Positions 58,450-64,000 of a stretch of 64,000 nucleotides of DNA are shown here, in pieces. The notes beneath the pieces are model-generated. The model saw only the letters and a program-made list of their open reading frames with translations. It ran no database searches and was not told where the DNA came from. Position numbers and translations under genes: made by a program. Every line of letters begins with the position of its first letter. Within the stretch, counting starts at the first letter, position 1. The stretch comes from Numida meleagris (Eukaryota > Chordata > Aves > Galliformes > Numididae): NCBI RefSeq assembly GCF_002078875.1, contig NC_034410.1:76352661-76416660 (forward strand), read 5' to 3'.

Positions 58450-58998
58450 GTGATCATCTCTCTGCACTCAGCACTGGTGAGGCCGCACCTTGAATACTGT
58501 GTTCAGTTTTGGTTCCCTCACTACAAGAAAGACATCAAGGCCCTGGAGCGTGTCCAGAGAAGGGCAACAAAGCTGGTGAGGGATCTGGAGCACAAGTCTT
58601 AATGGGGAGTGGCTGAGGGAGCTGGGATTGTTCAGTCTGGAGAAGAGCCGGCTCAGGGGAGACCTGATCGCTCTCTACAACTGCCTGAAGGGAGGTTGTG
58701 GTGAGGTGGAGATCAGCCTCTTCTCCCAGGTAACCAGTGACAGGACAAGAGATAATGGCCTTAAGTAATGCCAGGGGAGGTTCAGGTTGGATATTAGGAA
58801 AAATATCTTCTCAGAAAGTGGTGAGGTATTGGAACAGGCTGCCAGGGAGGTGGTGGAGTCACCATCCCTGGAGGTCTTCTAGAAAAGGACAGATGTGGCA
58901 CTGAGGGACATGGTTTAGTGGGCATGGTGGAGACGGGTTGATGTTTGGACTAGATGGTCTTAGAAGTCTTTTCCAATCTTAATGATTCTATGATTGTG
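58450..58998 (+). mobile_element. CR1 LINE, 3' part, plus strand
   Basis: About 550 bp including the end of the reverse-transcriptase region ('ctggagcgtgtccagagaag', 'ggcaacaaagctggtgaggg', 'agcctcttctcccaggtaac') and the 3' UTR ('ggaacaggctgccagggagg', 'gactagatggtcttagaag', tail 'aatgattctatgatt'). Stops interrupt the coding part (for example 'cttaatgg' near 58600 and a TAG in 'cttctagaaaagg'). It runs antisense to ANKRD33B. Confidence 0.92.
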
Positions 58999-61238
58999 CC
59001 AAACCTGAATATCATGTCTTATCATGATTAAACCTTCCACCTCTGAGAAGTTTGATGAGAGGAGAATTGGGACTGTTACATAGAAAGTAGCAGTCCTTTA
59101 TTCTAACTCCTGGAGGGAGTTCTCCTGGTCTTCCAGTGAGACAACCTGATGCGCAGGAGCACTTCCCACATCTTATCTTCTAAAGGAATCTCCTTTATCT
59201 GTGGCATCTTCTGCATGCGCTGTCCCCAGATCACGTTGGTTGCAAAGGGCTGGTGGGCTGCTGAAGTACAGAAAACATTTTTTTGCTTCTACTTCTTTTT
59301 TTTGGGATTAGATCTAGCAGCAGAAACAGCCATGCAAAAATAAAATGAGCTGATGGGCACTGAGTTGAGTTGCAGGAGGACAGGACTGCATTCCTAGCTG
59401 AACTCACAATGTGCACTCAGATGTCACTTGGTGATTCTTCTTCAAACAGCAGAAATGGAATCATGTTGTCACACGAAAAAATGTTATTTTGTTCGTTCAT
59501 CTCTGAACACAGCTTGAAACAAAGAACTGAAGACTTGAGCACACAGACAAGAGCAAGTTGTGGGGACAGCTAACTCAGGAATACCTTCACTTTGGGGCAC
59601 CTGAGTTAGGAATTTAATGTGATTCTGTTAAAATATACACATGCTTATAAACATATAAATTTAACTAATTTGCTCAGTATGTTAGCAGGTATACACATTC
59701 ATGCTAAAGAACAATTTTGTAAAAATCATATATTATTTTACAGTGACAGCTGGTGAGACTATATTAGGAATGTACTGATCAGTCTTAAGTTCCATCAGGT
59801 GGGAGAAATGCCATTGCTAGTGACAGCAGGCTTGTGCAACAAAACCAATAAACAGCATGAAAAAATGTGTATGGAAAGGGAGGAAAATGGGATCGTTCTT
59901 CCAGAACTGAGAACAGAATCACAGAAGTTATATTTGAGATATTCCAATATTACACAGGTAAGCTTGCAGTGCATGTGACACCATAGGTCACAGCAGAAGT
60001 AAACAAGGTACAATGTTAGGAAAGGAGTATGCAAGGAAACTGTAATGCAACAGTGTATAATGAAAATAACATGCACTTAAAATGAACTGACAGTTCATCC
60101 AGGAGAGATGCCATAGGCTACTTTACTTCCATTAGCCATATGCAAAGAGGAAGTTATCTCTGGATTCAGCAACAGTACAGAAAACAGAGCAGGATTCTGT
60201 TTCTGGGGAAAGGTTCTGCATTCTGGCTTAGGGAGTCCTGGCTGTAAAGGACAAAAAATGCTGTGGGAAGATGGCAGGGGAAGTAACACTATTTTTATCA
60301 GGTTACATTTCACATTTTCCATTTATTTAGACCATCATGTCAGGTACAACTACTAAGAAGTGATGATCTCTGACAAATAATGCAGCCTTACTAATCCTAG
60401 CTTTACTGTTTGTATAGCACATACTAATCAGTGTTAATACTGTCAAATGTTAGCGCTAAGTTTTGATAGTGTTGACAGTAATAATACATGATACACAGCA
60501 GCCAAATTTATACATTCCTCCTCGCTATGCCTGTTTTTCAATATTTGTGCAAGATATGGGTCACTCTCCTCTGGCTTCAAAGTAAGGGGGAAGATATCTG
60601 TGAAACAGGAGCAGGAAGTCTGACTTCAGAAAACAGTGTAAATGGCAAACTTCATTTTAATGAGGGGATTCTGATATAGGATCTTCTGAACCTACCACAG
60701 ACCCCTTGTCAGCAGCTCAAGGCATATCATCACTAGCAACCGAACCCACCAGCTGCACAGGGCTGCAGGAGGCTATGCAGCATCTTCCCGCTGACACCAG
60801 GATCCTGCCCCACTAATAGTGAGCTCATCTCAATCTCCAATTTCATGTCATAGCACTGGCTTGCCATGCAATGTTTAGTAAGGCTTCCAATGGCTGTAAA
60901 CAACCCTGTCAACAAGGATGATGTATTTCTTGATACTGAAGCGTACTGCACATTATTAGGCATTCTGAATTTCTGACAAGCAACGGATTTAAGACAATGT
61001 GGGGTGGAACACTTCCTCAGAAGCACAAGGCTACAAGCTCTGGCTGCTCCTGCCAGGGCCAAGCAGAGCTGCAGGGAGCCAGGGGACCACAGGAGGGAAA
61101 TGAGGTTGTAACAAGGATCAAACTACACCTTCTGTGGAAATACGTGCATGGAGATCATTTTGAAGGCTCTCTCGATTTCCAGAGTACTTCAAAATCTAGG
61201 GTTATAACAATTATCTACCTATCGATTTAATTATTGAA

Positions 61239-61269
61239 GTATATATGTATACATACATATATACATATT
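61239..61269. repeat. Alternating TA/CA low-complexity tract
   Basis: Sequence of the form tatatatgtatacatacatata, a degenerate dinucleotide microsatellite in the ANKRD33B intron. Confidence 0.8.
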
Positions 61270-62959
61270 TTCTTTTCAGAAAGCCAGTGACCTCCACTGG
61301 TGCAGATTTTTATGAACACAGCACACAAGCTCTTGTTCATTGCTGGTGAAAATGCATAGCTAATGGTGGTGACTATGTTGAAAATTATTGTTTTGTAGCT
61401 GATAATTACTTCTATCAAATAGTGTTATTATGCTCTTTGTATCAGTTGCCATTTCCATGGAAATAAATAGGAGGCATGACTTTTGGAGCAACTTACGCAT
61501 ATCTGTTCACACACATTTGAGATTAAAAAGAAGAGGTGGCACCATTTTATAAACATATTTTGTAGCACATTCAGAAGCAATATGAAATCCATTTTGTGCA
61601 CTAACCTAACTTACAAATTTATCCCTTGATTTTAAGGCCTAACATTAAACTCTTCTGCCGTATGTTTAGTAGATGCATTTTCCTTGCTCTTTCCTATGTT
61701 CTTTCAGACACAAGCTGCCTGTAACTCAGGTCTGTTGCAAGAGGCTAAGCAACATTTGAATGCATCATGTTGTGTTTTTGTTTTTTTTTTCAGGAGACCT
61801 CTCCAAAAATAATAATTCACAAAATCTTTGTTAACAATAAATTTAAGCTTGACACCGGCTGAGAAATAAATATATAATGTTCTACTCCCTCACAGTCTAT
61901 CACTGTTCCTAATACCTCTCTCTCGTAAACAACATTTATTTATAAAGGCCGTAGTGCGGTGCATTTTCACTGTGGAGCTCTTTGAAGAGACACGACTAGA
62001 GATGAGTTTGCAAGCACCCTCTCGTGGCAGTAAGCTCCTGCAAGTGATATTTGGAAAGACAAGGCATCCTAAGAAGTTCCAGTTCCTTTTTTTCAACTTC
62101 TGTAAATTCATTTAGCCTGTGTTTCTCTGACCCTTCTCATTGTGGAATCAGGTTCAAGATTCAAACCTTGTTAAGAAAGAGCTCAAGAAGGGATCTGGCC
62201 ACCAGTGGTTAATCAGCCACTGAAAGCAAAGGTGTCACTGCTCCAGAGATCATCTGGATGAAGAAAAACTCATTCAGATGAAAACTCTTCCTTGCAGAAG
62301 CCCTATACTCAACAAAAAGAGCAACTGCATGCCCTTCTTGGGATACTCGAGGTGGAAGACTGCCTGCACACTACACATGGAAGTACAGCTCTATTTCTTC
62401 ACCTTGTGATCTAAAGAATCTGCAAGAGCAATGAGTCCAATCTCTTAATCCACTGTTTGACATTAATTTTAATAACATCAATGGATACGTAACACACTCG
62501 TATCTTCATTCCCGTTCAATGAACCTCACTGCTTCTTTTTTTTCTATGACACTTCTAATAGTAACCCTCCTTATTGATCTTGGATCTTCTAATAATAAGC
62601 CGTATTGATCTTGGAATTGACTGAATAGACCAGGAAACTGCAGTAAACATTCCCTCCCCGTGGAAACAAAGACAAGGGAGAAGGTCAGCTGCCCTTGTAC
62701 CACAGAACAAGGGGCAGAACAAGGCTAGTATTTAATCCCGCATGCACTTGAAACTCTAGATTCACCTCATATACTTCACTATAGACAAGTTCTCATACAG
62801 CAACAACCAGCATCCTCTTTTCAATCAAGAGGATAACATGGTAACAACAATCAGTAGAAGCTGTTCGCAAAATATACAAGCTACTTGCTGATGTTCTGGA
62901 GGAAATGTATGTTGAAGTATTAGTGGTAGAGATGAAACAGGCTTTCCAGATGGAGCAGG

Positions 62960-62978
62960 TTTTTTTTTTTTTTTTTTT
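62960..62978. repeat. Poly-T tract
   Basis: 19 T residues in the ANKRD33B intron. A poly-A tail in minus orientation is possible, but no retroposed sequence was recognised beside it. Confidence 0.9.
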
Positions 62979-64000
62979 ACTACTGTCAACCAAAGAACCC
63001 ACTGTTGTGAAAATAATGTTCATCCCATTAGCTTGCCTCTTCAGATTATCATCAGTTAGTGCAAGTGACAATGGTTCTTCTGATGTTCAAGCATTCAGGT
63101 CCTTGAAAGCCCTTATAATTATGCATTCCACAGTGAAAGAGCTTTCTCTATCTAGGATGTGAATCCAATTTCACCAGTACTGGATTTCATCTCATTTATG
63201 CTCCATCCTGCTTTTCCCTCACAAGGCAAAATGAATATACATATATATGCATGTATAAATAAAATTCTCTGAGCAATAGAAGCACCTGTTGTGATTTGAT
63301 CACAAGTGCCTGTTTTTCACTCAGGGACCAAAAGTGGATTTTGGATGTATGGATTAGTTTCAGATCTTGTGATCCTAAAGGTCTGCAATCCTATAATCCT
63401 ATAGCTCCACGTAATGCACCTACTGTGTGATATTACAGATGACCATGCTGGAGGCCAACAACTGGATTTTTATCGACATAGAATTTACCAGATAAAACTC
63501 AAAGCCTTGGATTTAAGCTTGTGAAACTTGGAGCTATGTACAACGGTTCCCACATTTCTAAGAACTCTTTCACTCCTTCCCACCTATTGTACTGCTATTT
63601 ACTATGGCTACACATGGCACTGAGAGGTGGCTCTTCACAAGGCACTGATAACTGTGATTACTCAAACTCAGTCTAAGGAAAGCCATGCTATCTGAATACT
63701 GGAGATTTTCTGTTCTGGCTGAGAACAGTACTTTTGAACCAAGTATGCAGTTTTCAAGTAATGTACAAAAAACTAGCATTGCTAATACTAAAGAGTATAA
63801 ACTTTATGCCCAGGTCTTTCGTCTTTTTTAGCTGTTAGAAACATTTATTATAGTATTTCTTTACTGATCTTATTAAATCTTACAACAATACCATGACAAG
63901 GTATTCAGTGTTTGCCAAACATCATAGCAATTACAGGTCTAACATTTTCACATAACTACACATTTAGCTGCAGCCATCTTGAAAAAATAAGGGATCCCTT

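Larger units (their letters stand above)
52084..64000 (-). other. ANKRD33B: ANKRD33B first intron (5' end outside window)
   Basis: At least 11.9 kb of sequence upstream of the exon at 51954-52083. I found no minus-strand exon with the acidic, DDSFYPFEDEEE-like composition expected for exon 1, so the intron probably continues past the window. It contains CR1 pieces (53.94-54.04, 58.45-59.0 kb), homopolymer tracts and alternating tracts listed separately. The sub-blocks 52084-53939, 54040-57604, 57624-58449, 58999-61238, 61270-62959 and 62979-64000 hold nothing else that I can name. Confidence 0.65.

Noticed and set aside
63335..63410. Possible decayed CR1 tail ('gatcctaaaggtctgcaatc' followed by 'ctataatcctatag')
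   Set aside because: Similarity is too weak and lacks the diagnostic upstream blocks.
1..64000. CRISPR arrays, bacterial-type operons, tRNA or rRNA genes
   Set aside because: No spaced direct repeats, ribosome-binding sites, cloverleaf B-box sequences or rRNA blocks were seen. The window is vertebrate nuclear DNA.

Overview
The window is vertebrate nuclear DNA, almost certainly from a bird and probably a galliform such as chicken. It is mostly non-coding. Single-copy genes are split into short exons with GT-AG introns. The dominant repeats are CR1 non-LTR retrotransposons ending in the avian 3' tail of short ATTCTRTG-type repeats, and there is an avian-type ERV-L-like provirus. No bacterial-style gene, operon, CRISPR array, tRNA or rRNA was found. 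The species and chromosome are inferred, not demonstrated.

Layout. Positions 1-21212 are an intron of DAP (death-associated protein 1, plus strand), with an old CR1 at about 3.41-4.01 kb, a CR1 3' end at about 6.11-6.35 kb and a longer CR1 with an open reverse-transcriptase C-terminus at about 18.3-19.13 kb. DAP exon 3 (21213-21255) and the terminal coding exon (22927-23046) follow, then a probable 3' UTR with three candidate poly(A) signals between 25.17 and 25.39 kb. A deleted ERV-L-like provirus lies on the minus strand at 26032-28521, bounded by matching 5-bp target-site duplications. From 28.5 to 40.6 kb the sequence is intergenic with two CR1 fragments.

ANKRD33B lies on the minus strand. 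Its terminal coding exon is 41550-42400, with upstream exons at 47431-47571 and 51954-52083. Its introns hold several CR1 pieces (about 44.1-44.7, 46.2, 54.0 and 58.45-59.0 kb). The first coding exon was not found and probably lies beyond 64000. DAP exons 1-2 probably lie before position 1.

How the parts relate. DAP and ANKRD33B converge tail to tail, the same neighbour relationship as at human 5p15.2, so this is a conserved synteny block. The two genes have no known shared pathway. DAP is a small mTOR-regulated autophagy suppressor, and its family includes ribosome-dormancy factors in eggs. ANKRD33B is an ankyrin-repeat protein of poorly known function. I found no convincing undescribed gene system. 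The best structural find is the provirus, whose ends, target-site duplication and polypurine tract can be read directly.
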